This document shows, piece by piece, positions 1 to 9,777 of a DNA stretch of 64,000 nucleotides (position 1 is the stretch's first letter; each line of letters starts with the position of its first letter). Below the pieces are notes generated by a model, which saw only the letters and a program-made list of their open reading frames with translations, was not told the origin of the DNA and ran no database searches. The stretch comes from Ignavibacteriota bacterium (lineage in GTDB: Bacteria; Bacteroidota; Ignavibacteria; Tepidaquicellales; Tepidaquicellaceae). The stretch spans positions 143,865-207,864 of the forward strand of contig JACREY010000011.1 in NCBI GenBank assembly GCA_016218085.1. The letters run 5' to 3'. The position numbers and the translations under genes were made by a program.

Positions 1-2
1 GG

Positions 3-1853
3 GTAATATGCGGAAGGGAAAAATTAAGATGGAGCGAGCAGGATGAGGAATGGGCAAACTATCTCGAGCAGCATCTGCTCGGAAGATTGTCAGATGAAGA
101 TTCCGCTTACTTCCTTAAATCCTGCGGAGTAGAAAAACCCGATGTTCAAAAAGTTATTATAAAAGCAAGCAAGGGCGTCCCACACTTCCTTGACCTTGCA
201 GTAGATACTTATTACGAAATCCAGAGCCGCCATAACAGGGAACCTGTCGCTGGTGACTTCGCAAAAACGCAGGACAGCGTTCTGGAAAGATTCCTTCGCT
301 ATCTTGATAAAACGGAAATCGAAACACTGAAAGCTCTTTCTGCGGCGAGAGTATGGGGAGGCGATGTTTTCAGACTGCTTGTAAATGAATTTCAGACCGG
401 CTACCCCATTACAGCAATGGATAATCTTTGCCGGTTTTCGTTTATAAGCGAATCAACTGTTCCGGGAAGCCACTCCATGCACGAGCTTATGAGGGAAAGT
501 CTGCAGGCAAAGCTGGATAAAGAAACTTTGCGGATTTTACAAAAAACATTATTCGACTACTATAAAGAAAAATTAAATGGCGTAGATGTAAAGAACATAG
601 ATGATGACGCAAAACGGGTTTTTATTGAGGCATGCTATCACGGAAAAGCTTCTCTGCTTCCCGATGAATATTATTCGTGGTTTTATGAAACAAGCATAAC
701 ATTCTATGAGGCTGCCCAATACAAGCTTCTATTACCTATGAGCGAGGATTCTTTAAAAATGTTGGAAGCATTTAGTGGAAAGGATTCTCTTGAATATGCA
801 AATGCATTACATAGACTTGCCAATCTTTATTCAAAATTTGGAAAATATAAAGAGTCCGAAGAAATGTTCCGGCAGGCTCTTGAAAAAAAAGAGAAATTAT
901 TAGGCATCGAACATTTAGAGGTTGGTTTAAATTTATTAAATTTAGCGGGACTATTTTTCTATCAGGGAAAATTTACCGAGGCAGAACCGATGTTTATAAG
1001 GGCAATAGATTTAATCGAGAAAAACTCCGGGACGGATTGCAATGACGTTTCCGACCCCTTAAATAGTCTTGCGGTTATTTATTCGATACAAGGGAGGTAT
1101 GATGATGCAGAGCCATTATTCAGAAGAGCTATTATCATAAGAGAAAAACACCTCGGGGCTGATCATCCAAAGGTTGCACAAACTCTGATGAATCTTGCAA
1201 ATATTTGTTTTGACTTAAGAAATTTCACTGAGGCAGAAAATTTATATCAACGGTCACTTGTTATTTCTGAAAAAGCTCTCGGAAAATTTCACCCTGAAGT
1301 AGGAAAAGCCCTGAACAGTATCGGCAATGTTTACCACGAACTTGAAAAATACACGGAGGCAATGCCCTATTACGAAAAAGCAAATGAAATCTTTGAATCC
1401 GCATTCGGAGAGGTGCATCCTGAGGTTGCTATCGAAATAAATAATCTCGCCTACCTGAATTATAAGCTTGGAAATTACGATAAGGCAAACGATTTATATA
1501 AAAAAGCCATAAAGCTTTTTCAGAAAATTTTCGGCAGAAACCACCCCCATACGGCGTTTACGGTAAACAACCTGGCTTTGTTATTTCTCAAACAAAAAAA
1601 ATTCAGGGAAGCCGAAATTTTATTTAAAAGAGCTTTGAAAATAAGAAGCGAGGTGCTGGGTAACGAGCATCAGGATTTGGTGGATTCGTATAAATACCTT
1701 GCCGAATTATATGAAGAACAAAACAACCTGCAGGAAGCAATCCGGCACATCGAAAAAGCGAAAGAGATTCTGGAAAAAGTTTTAGATAAAGAAAACCCGG
1801 AGGTGATTCAGGTAACCGAAAAGCTCTCCGAACTTAAAGGCAGATTACCCTAA
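3..1853 (+). CDS. C-terminal part of a STAND-type ATPase/TPR protein (5' end outside window)
   Basis: The reading frame is open from the first bases of the window, so this is the 3' part of a larger gene; a TTG at 87 is only an internal codon. The first visible residues include 'REKLRW', followed by a helical region with 'SMHELMRES' (about residue 150), which resembles the winged-helix part after the nucleotide-binding domain of NB-ARC/NACHT-like STAND proteins. From about residue 250 to the end run roughly eight 42-residue tetratricopeptide repeats of the kinesin-light-chain type (pattern LNxLAxLYxxxGKYxEAExLYxRAL-LGxxHPxVA). Inference: a cytoplasmic signalling or scaffold protein that oligomerises through an upstream ATPase and binds partners with its TPRs. 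It could be a regulator, an AfsR-like factor or a defence sensor; the missing N-terminus would decide. Its stop overlaps the stop of the convergent lipoate ligase gene. Confidence 0.8.
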   Translation, partial: VICGREKLRWSEQDEEWANYLEQHLLGRLSDEDSAYFLKSCGVEKPDVQKVIIKASKGVPHFLDLAVDTYYEIQSRHNREPVAGDFAKTQDSVLERFLRYLDKTEIETLKALSAARVWGGDVFRLLVNEFQTGYPITAMDNLCRFSFISESTVPGSHSMHELMRESLQAKLDKETLRILQKTLFDYYKEKLNGVDVKNIDDDAKRVFIEACYHGKASLLPDEYYSWFYETSITFYEAAQYKLLLPMSEDSLKMLEAFSGKDSLEYANALHRLANLYSKFGKYKESEEMFRQALEKKEKLLGIEHLEVGLNLLNLAGLFFYQGKFTEAEPMFIRAIDLIEKNSGTDCNDVSDPLNSLAVIYSIQGRYDDAEPLFRRAIIIREKHLGADHPKVAQTLMNLANICFDLRNFTEAENLYQRSLVISEKALGKFHPEVGKALNSIGNVYHELEKYTEAMPYYEKANEIFESAFGEVHPEVAIEINNLAYLNYKLGNYDKANDLYKKAIKLFQKIFGRNHPHTAFTVNNLALLFLKQKKFREAEILFKRALKIRSEVLGNEHQDLVDSYKYLAELYEEQNNLQEAIRHIEKAKEILEKVLDKENPEVIQVTEKLSELKGRLP

Positions 1854-2845
1854 CCGATTAAAAAAGCCGCAAACTCTTCCGGCGTTATCGCGCCGAAATA
1901 CAAATTCAAATCAAATGATTTTAACACAGGCGTAATTTCTTCCTCTTTGTATTTTTTACCGGCTAAGTTTTTTTCTATTTCCTCTGTCTCGCCGTGCCCG
2001 AGGAAGTCGCCGTAAAATTTTACTTCAACAATTGTTCCGTCTTTTACCTGAAGCCTTGCGTCTATCTGTCCGAATTCAAATCGTTTTGTTTTTTGAATAT
2101 TAAACTCAGGCGAGCGTCCGAAATTCCAGTCCCAGGTTTTGTATTTTTCATTCGCGAGTTTTTTCACCTCTTCCCAGTGCTCTTCGGATAATCTGTATAT
2201 CGGAATTTTTTTTGCATCGCGGAAGATTGACTGAATTATTTTTTCCCTGAACTGGATTATTGACATCGGCTCTTTCAGAAATTCCGTGATATTCGCCACG
2301 CGGCTGCGGATTGATTTGATTCCCTTGCTTTCGATTTTATCCGTCTTCACATTCAGCGCCTGCACAACATCTTCCAGGTGCGAATCAAAAAGAAGTGTTC
2401 CGTGCGAAAACATTGACTTCATATTTGTGAATTGCGCATTGCCTGAAATTTTCCTGCCGTCAACTACTATGTCATTCCGTCCTGTCATTTCAGCGTTTAC
2501 CCCCATTTCAACCAGCGTATCGCGAACGGGTCTTGTGAATTTCTCAAAGTTGTGTATGCTGTCATCCGTATGCTTCGAGAGGAAGCTGAAATTCAGATTC
2601 CCCCTATCGTGATAAACCGCCCCGCCGCCGGAAATTCTTCTTACCACATGCATATTATTTGCTTTTACATATTCATAATTTATTTCTTCCATTGTGCACT
2701 GGTGCTTGCCTATAATAATGGACGGCTCGTTTATATAAAAAAGAAGATAATTTTCTTTTTCAAAGTTAAGGTTTCTTACACAATATTCTTCCAGCGCAAG
2801 ATTTATCGCCGGGTCATTGATGTCATTATTGCTGATTAAAATCAT
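1850..2845 (-). CDS. lplA: Lipoate-protein ligase A
   Basis: LplA adenylates lipoate (or octanoate) and transfers it to the lipoyl lysine of 2-oxoacid dehydrogenase E2 subunits and glycine-cleavage H protein in the cytoplasm. The protein has the family signature 'RRISGGGAVYHD' followed by 'GNLNFSF', then 'NDIVVDGRKISGNAQ', which form the lipoyl-AMP pocket. The C-terminal ~90 residues ('IDARLQVKDGTIVEVKFYGD', a GDFLG motif) match the accessory C-terminal domain of full-length LplA, and the length (331 aa) is normal. I chose the ATG at 2845, giving the usual LplA beginning 'MILISNNDINDPAINLALEE'; an upstream TTG at 2869 would add eight residues. The gene is convergent with the STAND/TPR gene and their stop codons overlap. 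No lipoylated enzyme gene lies nearby. Confidence 0.93.
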   Translation of the reverse strand: MILISNNDINDPAINLALEEYCVRNLNFEKENYLLFYINEPSIIIGKHQCTMEEINYEYVKANNMHVVRRISGGGAVYHDRGNLNFSFLSKHTDDSIHNFEKFTRPVRDTLVEMGVNAEMTGRNDIVVDGRKISGNAQFTNMKSMFSHGTLLFDSHLEDVVQALNVKTDKIESKGIKSIRSRVANITEFLKEPMSIIQFREKIIQSIFRDAKKIPIYRLSEEHWEEVKKLANEKYKTWDWNFGRSPEFNIQKTKRFEFGQIDARLQVKDGTIVEVKFYGDFLGHGETEEIEKNLAGKKYKEEEITPVLKSFDLNLYFGAITPEEFAAFLIG

Positions 2846-2906
2846 ATCGGTTAAATTTTGTTTAATCAAAAATAGTTTATTAAAAAAACTTTAACAATAA
2901 AATAAA

Positions 2907-2940
2907 AAAGACTATAAAAGAATAATCCTTTATAGTCTTT
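2907..2940 (-). terminator. Rho-independent terminator of the beta-helix protein gene
   Basis: A perfect 12-bp inverted repeat (AAAGACTATAAA at 2907-2918, TTTATAGTCTTT at 2929-2940) has a 10-nt loop. Read on the minus strand it follows the stop codon at 2966 by about 25 nt and runs into a T-rich stretch, as expected for an intrinsic terminator. Its stem is AT-rich, so strength is uncertain. Confidence 0.7.
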
Positions 2941-2965
2941 AAAAAAAAACCTAAAAATTCCAACG

Positions 2966-5900
2966 CTATTTCACCAAAACCATTTTTTTCACCTGTACAA
3001 AATCACCTGCCTGTATCCTGTAAAAATACACACCCGATGCAAAATTGCTTCCGTTGAATTTTATCTCATATGTACCCGCTTTTTGAAATTCATTAACCAG
3101 AATCGCTATCTCTCTGCCTGCTAAATCAAATACTTTTATGGATACAAATTTGTTATTTGCTATCTGATATTTGATATTTGTCGAAGGATTAAACGGGTTC
3201 GGATAGTTTTGAGAGAGTTCATATTTGAAAGGCAATATGCTTTCTGAGCTCACTGATTTCCTGTTCAAATCCGTTATTCCTGCCGAAAGCAATAAACCCT
3301 CCAGTTGTTTCTTTTCTTTTTCTGATTTCGTTAATGTTTTTGCCGTTCTTAAATTATTTACAGCTTTGTTTTTTAGCTTTGACTCTTCGTTTTTAATAAT
3401 CTGCATTTTAATTTCAGCATCATCTTTTGTTAATTTTGCAAGTTGTTTCTTCGTGTTTTCATCCCGTTTTTTTGAAGAATTCGAAAATGTTTTCTTCATT
3501 TTTTCTTTTATTGGGTCGCCTTTTATTAGTTTGTTCATTCTTTTGACTCTATAATCTTTAAATTCCTCTGGTGTCATTTTTTCTTCGCGGCTTGAAACTG
3601 AACCCCCTGTTCCTATCAGCGCTTCAACCTCTGCGAAATCCCAGCTTGCAAGTAGTCTTAATTCCGGATTCGGATGGAACAAAGAAATAAACTCGTATCC
3701 GTCTAATGCGCTATTATACTCCGTCATATTTGTATAACAACCTAAAATCAGGTTATAGGCAATTTCGTTAAACTCTTCACTGTATAATTCGGAATTTATT
3801 TTTTCACTAAGGTAAGTTACCAAATTCCCGTATAGTATATCCCTGTTTTCCTGATTTGGAACCGTATCCAGATTTTCATAGCACGTGTAAATCTTATATA
3901 AGCTGGAAATTATTGAAGTAAAACCGGGATACTGGTTAATCAAAGATTTAAAATCGGTTACCGCGTTAAAGTAATTCGAATTGTTATAATTATTAACCGC
4001 CTGCGCATATAATATCTCCTCTTGTGTCAGTTGTGTTCCCGACGGCAGCGCTGTTACTTTCACCGAATCGTATAACCCGGAACCAATTTCTCTTATTACC
4101 CAGTCAATTCCATCGTTAGTTGAATTATTGCAGCTAAAAGTTGAACCGTATATAATTGGATTTACGGGATTATTATTTTCATCCCATATTAATGAAACAG
4201 GCGTATTGCTATTATCAAAACAATTATTTCTTGTGTAGTAATTTCCTTCGGGTTCAATAATTCCATATAAATGATAATTACTGCCCGAACGGATAAACCT
4301 GTTTTCTCCGTAATCCATTGTTACATATCCATAATTATACTCGACATTATCCTGCCCGCTTGCCTGCATATAGTTTCTTCCCCCGTACCATACAATTCCT
4401 GTTTCGGTAATAATAGGTTCAATATGAACAACCGACTGACTTCCGGCAAGAATATTTTTAGTGCTATAAAATGTGTTATTATAAACTTCGGGGTCACTTT
4501 GTGTAAAATGCAAAGCTCTTGCTGAACTGCCATAGCTGGAGTTGTTCTTTATAGTCCCCTGCATATCTCTTCCAAGAATATTAATGTAAGAGTTATTGTT
4601 AAAAGTATTACCCTCAATATAATAACTCGGTTTTTGAGACATATAACTTGCCAGAACAAGTGAAATTGAACCTGAATTAAAAATGTTGTTTTTTAATATT
4701 AGCGAAAAGTATAACGATTCGTTATTTTCCATCGAAGATAAGTCATAATCTTTAATATAAATACCTATGGAGCTCGAGCTGAGATTGAATGTATTATTTT
4801 GAGCATTAAGGGAATATAAATTCTCTGCGTAAATGCCTCTGTCACTTGCGTTTCCCGTTAAATTAAATGTGTTATTTGTTATTGTTTGATTATTCGAAGC
4901 GTGAGATAAATCATTATAAATACTTATCGGACGTTGGCAATCGCTAAAAGTACATCCGGTTATTGTGGAAGTTCCTGCATTGATAAAATCAATTCCGTTC
5001 CATTGAGACGACGAGCTAAAAGTTATTCCATTTAAATTAACATATGCTCCGTCCATTACTTTAATGGAAGAATTTGCACCACAATTAACAGTTACGCCTG
5101 ATTCTGTCGCTAAATATGAATTTGAACCAGAAAAAATTAACTCTACGTTTGAACCTAGATTTAAAACTGAACCGCTTTTGAGTTGAAGATTATCACCATT
5201 ATCTATATATAGTTTTGTATTGTCAAGAATATTTGTTACGGAATTCGGCATAGCGATTATTTTTGCACCGTTGCTGTGACAATAGGGAGTGCTTGGCGAG
5301 TTAATATATTCATTTCCGGTTAACAGTGTATTGTAAGTGATGTTCCCTGCTATTGCACGTGGTCTTCTTATTTTTCTGAAAGAAATCGTTGATTCTAAGT
5401 TTTGATATACCACATAATCGCCTTGTTTTGAACTAAATATAAATGATGCATCTATTTGTAACGATGAATTTGAATTCCTTTGTAAAGTAACCGGAGGTAT
5501 AAACGAATTAGTGTTTATATCATATTCACTATATCTGACTTCAAAGCAATTTCCCGAATTAGTGCTATAATATGGTTTTTGATAAATGAAACCTATTCTC
5601 GGCCCACTAGATAAATCTGTATTACTAATAATTGTCTGATTCACTTCATATCCGGTTATCATATTTTCAACCAAAGTACTTTGCTCAGTCCAAGTTCCAC
5701 CATTTGAAGATTTTTTAAATTGGCCGCCTAAACTAAACAGACCCATATCTAAAAGTGCGGTTTTTGCAAAAATATATAAACCATTATCATAATTAATAAT
5801 ACTGGCTCTTGTATATGCACAATTATTAGAGCCAATGTTCCAATTAGATACTATTTGAGGATTTGAAAATACTGGTGTAGGTGCTAAGGATATTTCTTTA

Positions 5901-6625
5901 GTTGTAAAGATATCTTGCGTTGAAGAAGGATCGGGGGTCACAACTTGTTCTTCAGATGAACTATAATAATTTGTATATACTAAAAATATTCTGTCGGCTC
6001 CAGCTGTTATTTGTGGGTTTCTCCCATAGGAATTGTTATTGCTCCATTCCTTAATTAAATCAGTACTGAATTCATAAGTAACGTAACCTAAATAATCGCA
6101 TCCATATCCGGGTTGTTTGTTTTGATAAATTATGTGCAGTTTATCATTTGTTATAGCAATATCTGTATACACAAAAACATTCGATTGAATTGGAATTGCA
6201 CCTGGAATAAATATTTTTTTCAATTCCAAGCTCGTTTCGCCGTTTTTTCTTTCGAATATTTCAATGGAGTTGTTTTTAATTGCAAGTACATAAACCTTTC
6301 CGAAACCGGAACACATGCTCAATCCGTGAATATTATTGTCAATATTTGTAATTGATTCTATAATATTACCATTATTATCAATTAATTTATAATTTAATGT
6401 ATTATAATTTTGCGATGCATTACTCAATCCGGCGACGTGCATTCCATAATTATCGTATGCAAAATCAAGAATAGGACAATTTGAATTAAAAGAAGTTGTT
6501 ACCGGGCTTAAATCTATTAATGTATTACTTTCCCAATTATAACTCTGAGAGAACAGATTATTTACAGCAATGGATATCATAAAAATTAATGAAATCCCCC
6601 AAAAAAACATTTTTCTTTTTTTCAT
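2966..6625 (-). CDS. T9SS-exported right-handed beta-helix protein
   Basis: This is a large secreted protein of 1219 aa. An N-terminal signal peptide (about residues 1-26, 'MKKRKMFFWGISLIFMISI') is followed by an Asn/Ser-rich region. At roughly residues 480-800 the repeated 'NNTFN', 'NNIFNSG' and 'GNTFNNN' units are typical of right-handed parallel beta-helix folds. A helical segment around residues 870-1010 looks TPR-like ('NYNNSNYFNAVTDFKSLINQ'). A Lys/Glu-rich linker (about 1040-1130) precedes a C-terminal T9SS type A sorting domain with 'LSQNYPNPFNPSTNIKYQIA' and the ending 'GVYFYRIQAGDF...KKMVLVK'. Known of the family: the C-terminal domain directs outer-membrane export and surface attachment. 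The ligand is unknown; beta-helices often bind or cleave polysaccharide, but I see no catalytic motif. Confidence 0.8.
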   Translation of the reverse strand: MKKRKMFFWGISLIFMISIAVNNLFSQSYNWESNTLIDLSPVTTSFNSNCPILDFAYDNYGMHVAGLSNASQNYNTLNYKLIDNNGNIIESITNIDNNIHGLSMCSGFGKVYVLAIKNNSIEIFERKNGETSLELKKIFIPGAIPIQSNVFVYTDIAITNDKLHIIYQNKQPGYGCDYLGYVTYEFSTDLIKEWSNNNSYGRNPQITAGADRIFLVYTNYYSSSEEQVVTPDPSSTQDIFTTKEISLAPTPVFSNPQIVSNWNIGSNNCAYTRASIINYDNGLYIFAKTALLDMGLFSLGGQFKKSSNGGTWTEQSTLVENMITGYEVNQTIISNTDLSSGPRIGFIYQKPYYSTNSGNCFEVRYSEYDINTNSFIPPVTLQRNSNSSLQIDASFIFSSKQGDYVVYQNLESTISFRKIRRPRAIAGNITYNTLLTGNEYINSPSTPYCHSNGAKIIAMPNSVTNILDNTKLYIDNGDNLQLKSGSVLNLGSNVELIFSGSNSYLATESGVTVNCGANSSIKVMDGAYVNLNGITFSSSSQWNGIDFINAGTSTITGCTFSDCQRPISIYNDLSHASNNQTITNNTFNLTGNASDRGIYAENLYSLNAQNNTFNLSSSSIGIYIKDYDLSSMENNESLYFSLILKNNIFNSGSISLVLASYMSQKPSYYIEGNTFNNNSYINILGRDMQGTIKNNSSYGSSARALHFTQSDPEVYNNTFYSTKNILAGSQSVVHIEPIITETGIVWYGGRNYMQASGQDNVEYNYGYVTMDYGENRFIRSGSNYHLYGIIEPEGNYYTRNNCFDNSNTPVSLIWDENNNPVNPIIYGSTFSCNNSTNDGIDWVIREIGSGLYDSVKVTALPSGTQLTQEEILYAQAVNNYNNSNYFNAVTDFKSLINQYPGFTSIISSLYKIYTCYENLDTVPNQENRDILYGNLVTYLSEKINSELYSEEFNEIAYNLILGCYTNMTEYNSALDGYEFISLFHPNPELRLLASWDFAEVEALIGTGGSVSSREEKMTPEEFKDYRVKRMNKLIKGDPIKEKMKKTFSNSSKKRDENTKKQLAKLTKDDAEIKMQIIKNEESKLKNKAVNNLRTAKTLTKSEKEKKQLEGLLLSAGITDLNRKSVSSESILPFKYELSQNYPNPFNPSTNIKYQIANNKFVSIKVFDLAGREIAILVNEFQKAGTYEIKFNGSNFASGVYFYRIQAGDFVQVKKMVLVK

Positions 6626-6653
6626 AATTGATTATATTTGGTTTGTAAAAAAT

Positions 6654-6728
6654 AAAGGCAGAGATATCTTTTAAAAAAAGATAAATCTTTAATTACCGGG
6701 CAAGGTATAAATAAAGGGCTCTGCCTTT
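6654..6728 (-). terminator. Possible terminator between the two T9SS cargo genes
   Basis: AAAGGCAGAG (6654-6663) and CTCTGCCTTT (6719-6728) form a perfect 10-bp stem. On the minus strand the stem lies just after the stop at 6742 and is followed by a T-rich run (ATTTTTT). The 55-nt loop is long and contains a smaller AAAGAT/ATCTTT hairpin, so this is less certain than a compact terminator. Confidence 0.45.
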
Positions 6729-6741
6729 TTATATTAAAATA

Positions 6742-8937
6742 TTATTTTATTAAAATCATTTTTTTAGTATCACAATAGTTTTCTGAAATTATTCTATAAA
6801 AATATACTCCTGATGGAAATAATGATGCATCCCAATTCACTTCATAATTACCCGGTGATTTTTTTCCGTTAACTAAGATAGCAACTTCTTGACCTATTAT
6901 ATTAAATACTTTTAAAATAACGTGTTCTCGGTTAGCTGTTTTCCTTGAAGATGAATTTGGAATTTTAAATTCTATTTTTGTTTTCGAATTAAAAGGATTC
7001 GGGTAATTCTGAGATAAATAATAATCACGGGGGAGAATATCGCTATTAGAGTTTATATTAACAGGAATACCACCGTAATTTGTAGTTTTATAAATTTTTC
7101 CAAATTGTCCAACGGCAAATCCTTTTCCAGATTTATCAAAATATAATGATTTCAGATAATTAACCGAGCCAAGATTAAAAGGTATCCAGTTATTACCGGC
7201 ATTTCTTGTATAATAGAATCTTGTTCCATTGTAAGTGCTACCAAATCCGATTGAATCATTAATAAATTTTACGGTTAACCAACCATTGTGATTTGTTTGC
7301 ATATTTATCCATGTATTCCCGCCATCTGTTGTTTTTATTAAGTCGAATATATCTGAACAAAGAAAAGCAACATTTCTATTCAACAAATATATTGTGCTAA
7401 AACATCCATTTATATTAATACTTTCCCAATTTTCTCCCCCGTTAGTTGTTCTGTATAAATTAGGACCAAATAATATATTATCGAAAACCGCAAAGCCAAA
7501 CAAAGAATCATAAAAACAAATATCGCTGTTTATTGTATTATTAGTTTTAAATTGGGGAGAATAACTCAATCCGGAATTTGTAGTTTTATTTATAATTATG
7601 TAATTGTTTTCAAAAGTATAAAACCAGCCGGTATTATTATTAATAAAAGAAGAGATTACAGGATAATTATTGTTTGAATTAATTATTTTATTCCAATTAA
7701 CACCTCTGTTGATTGTTTTATATAATCCGTTAAATGCTGAAATCCATCCTGTATTATCATCTGTAAATTGAATTTTTTTAATACTTCCATTTAAAGAAAC
7801 ATCTCTATAATTTGTATTCCTGAACCAATTTTCTCCTCCATTTGTAGTCTGCATTAAAATTCCATTAGGACCTCCGGTAAAACCGGTATTACTATTTGCA
7901 AAATCTATAGTAATATATCCGTTATTTAAACTATCACGTGTTAAATCCAACCAGTTATATCCGCCATTTGTAGATTTTAGCAATACACCTGGTTCATTTG
8001 CGACGAGATAAAAAGTATTTTCGTTTGTTAACTCTATGTTACCGTAACCCAAGTAATATCTGAAAGTTGAGTCCAGTATCTGCCAATTATTTCCATAATC
8101 ACTTGTTTTCCAAAAATAGCTCCTATAATATGGAGGATTTACATTTTGTTTAGTTCCGTACATAAATCCATTATCATTGTTATAAAAAGAAATTCCCGAT
8201 ATTAAAGAATTACTATAGTTAAATATCCAATTAATTCCTCCGTTTGTGGTTTTATATAATACCATACCTCTTTGCATCCAGCCTGTATTTTCGTTTAAGA
8301 AATATTTTACCCCCATTTGAACAGTATCATTATAAATAACATTCCAATTATACCCTCCGTTTGTGGTTTTAGATATTGTTCTATATCCTTGGGCATATCC
8401 GGTATTTTCATTTATAAAAAATAAATAAGAATTTACTAACTCACCAAGCGCGAACGAGTAAATTAAATTCCAATTTAATCCACCATCCGTTGATTTTATT
8501 AAGCGGTAAATAGAACCTGAATAATCACCTAAAGTGCCATATAACAAATTCCCATTTATTGCGAATAATTTTTCAATTTTAAAAGAGTTATTTATTGTTA
8601 TTTGGAACCAATTATTGCCACCATTTACAGATTTTATTATACGTTTTTCGTTTCCGGAACCAATGGGAAGCCATAATGTGTCCCCAATGTGAATTAGATA
8701 TATTGATGTTATCATAGTATCAATATTTGGCATGTCTAATGCCTTCCAATTATAACCTCCATCGGTTGTTTTATAAATATTAGTGCCCTGACCTACAAGG
8801 TACCAACCGGTATTTGAATTTTTAAATTTTATTTCTGATATTTCTCCCCCACTGCCGTTTTCTACACTATACCACTGGGAATAGGAATATTTTGATAATA
8901 TCACTAGAAATAATAGGGTATAAATTAGTAACTTCAA
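6742..8937 (-). CDS. T9SS-exported YCF48/BNR-repeat beta-propeller protein
   Basis: A signal peptide (MKLLIYTLLFLVILSKYSYS) precedes about a dozen repeats built round 'TTNGGxNW' / 'STDGGLNW' (for example 'KTTDGGYNWKA', 'KSVNGGNNWFQ', 'TTNGGENWES'). This is the Asp-box/YCF48 pattern of sialidase-like beta-propellers. The C-terminus has 'YYLSQNYPNPFNSKTKIEFK' and 'GVYFYRIISEN', a T9SS type A sorting domain, so the mature protein should be surface-exposed or released. Length is 731 aa. The first codon is TTG at 8937; the signal peptide supports this start. Asp-box propellers include glycosidases and purely structural proteins; no sialidase active-site set is evident, so I assign no activity. The gene is in tandem with the other T9SS cargo gene but separated by 116 bp with a possible terminator. 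Confidence 0.82.
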   Translation of the reverse strand: MKLLIYTLLFLVILSKYSYSQWYSVENGSGGEISEIKFKNSNTGWYLVGQGTNIYKTTDGGYNWKALDMPNIDTMITSIYLIHIGDTLWLPIGSGNEKRIIKSVNGGNNWFQITINNSFKIEKLFAINGNLLYGTLGDYSGSIYRLIKSTDGGLNWNLIYSFALGELVNSYLFFINENTGYAQGYRTISKTTNGGYNWNVIYNDTVQMGVKYFLNENTGWMQRGMVLYKTTNGGINWIFNYSNSLISGISFYNNDNGFMYGTKQNVNPPYYRSYFWKTSDYGNNWQILDSTFRYYLGYGNIELTNENTFYLVANEPGVLLKSTNGGYNWLDLTRDSLNNGYITIDFANSNTGFTGGPNGILMQTTNGGENWFRNTNYRDVSLNGSIKKIQFTDDNTGWISAFNGLYKTINRGVNWNKIINSNNNYPVISSFINNNTGWFYTFENNYIIINKTTNSGLSYSPQFKTNNTINSDICFYDSLFGFAVFDNILFGPNLYRTTNGGENWESININGCFSTIYLLNRNVAFLCSDIFDLIKTTDGGNTWINMQTNHNGWLTVKFINDSIGFGSTYNGTRFYYTRNAGNNWIPFNLGSVNYLKSLYFDKSGKGFAVGQFGKIYKTTNYGGIPVNINSNSDILPRDYYLSQNYPNPFNSKTKIEFKIPNSSSRKTANREHVILKVFNIIGQEVAILVNGKKSPGNYEVNWDASLFPSGVYFYRIISENYCDTKKMILIK

Positions 8938-9777
8938 AGTAAATCTAAATTTTTATTTCCACTAATAAATAATTTTTCTTATTTTAACATTATTGGTGTA
9001 ACTTTTTCAACATAAGCACTTTCCTCTTTTGCGGTTTATGAATTACTTCCTTTTGTAAGATAGGAACAATTTTATTTAATATCAAGCAAAAATCGGAAAC
9101 CGATATGTTAAATAATTTCAAAAAAAAAAAAAACGAAAACGGAATTATATGTTATATATATACTATAATAACAATACCATAATAGCATTATATTGACCTA
9201 ATATTATTACCGTTTTACAATAAATATTTTCTACCATTATTGTTCGTATCCTTAGTGTTCTTTTGCCGTTCCCCGTGCTATCTCCGCTTTTCAATTTAAA
9301 ATTTAACATTGACAATCAAAAACGAATACCATATATTAATATGGCTATTGTTCTTTGACATACGGGTATTTAAAAATTGGTACACCCAATCGTTTTTTTG
9401 GTACAAAATGGTATAAAATTTGTACTTTTTCACAAAATTTTCTGCGAATTCGTCTCAATTTCAAAGGAAAGTAACAAAACTGGTACAAAATTGGTACGAA
9501 ATTTTTTATTTTTTCGCTTAATTGTTGTTTATTACCGGTTTAACTTTTTAATTGGTGGAACAAAACGGATAAAAAAATTAAATATTTTCTTTCAAAACGG
9601 AAACATCTAAAATGCGGAGTTTGCGTTCAACCCCGGCTAATCACCGATATGAAATTATAAATAACTAATCCCGATTGCACGTTCTTTGTGTCCGCTGCGG
9701 CGGAACAATTCGCGATTCATTATTCTCTCTCTCCGTTTCACCTTTCACGTTTCACGTTTTATATTTAATTTTAACCT
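8938..9777. other. Gene-free AT-rich spacer upstream of dnaG with TTGGTAC repeats
   Basis: I find no convincing gene here. The first part (8938-9350) is plain AT-rich DNA with a long A run near 9120-9133 and a small ATCGGAAACCGAT palindrome near 9092. From about 9377 to 9500 the element TTGGTAC, or its variant TGGTATA, recurs at 9377, 9398, 9409, 9481 and 9491, mostly followed by AAAAT, with a reversed-looking TTTGTAC near 9419. The end (about 9665-9765) is a reverse-oriented copy of the dispersed repeat modules found elsewhere in the window (GGCGG hairpin, CGTGAAACG units). A 77-codon frame at 9377-9610 has repeat-derived, low-complexity sequence and is not called. Confidence 0.6.
9665..9765 (-). 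repeat. Dispersed modular repeat, reverse orientation
   Basis: Read on the minus strand this stretch contains CGTGAAACGTGAAA, then AGAGAGAGAATAATGAATCG, then TTCCGCCGCAGCGGACACAA followed by AGAACGTGC. The same parts, in similar order, occur at 29640-29720 and inside uvrC (49650-49830). It ends 12 bp before the dnaG start codon. Confidence 0.6.

Noticed and set aside
87..89. TTG start for the first gene
   Set aside because: The frame continues without a stop to the window edge and the upstream residues match the family, so 87 is internal.
9377..9610. 77-codon frame upstream of dnaG
   Set aside because: It consists largely of the TTGGTAC repeat region, has low complexity and has no recognisable protein features.
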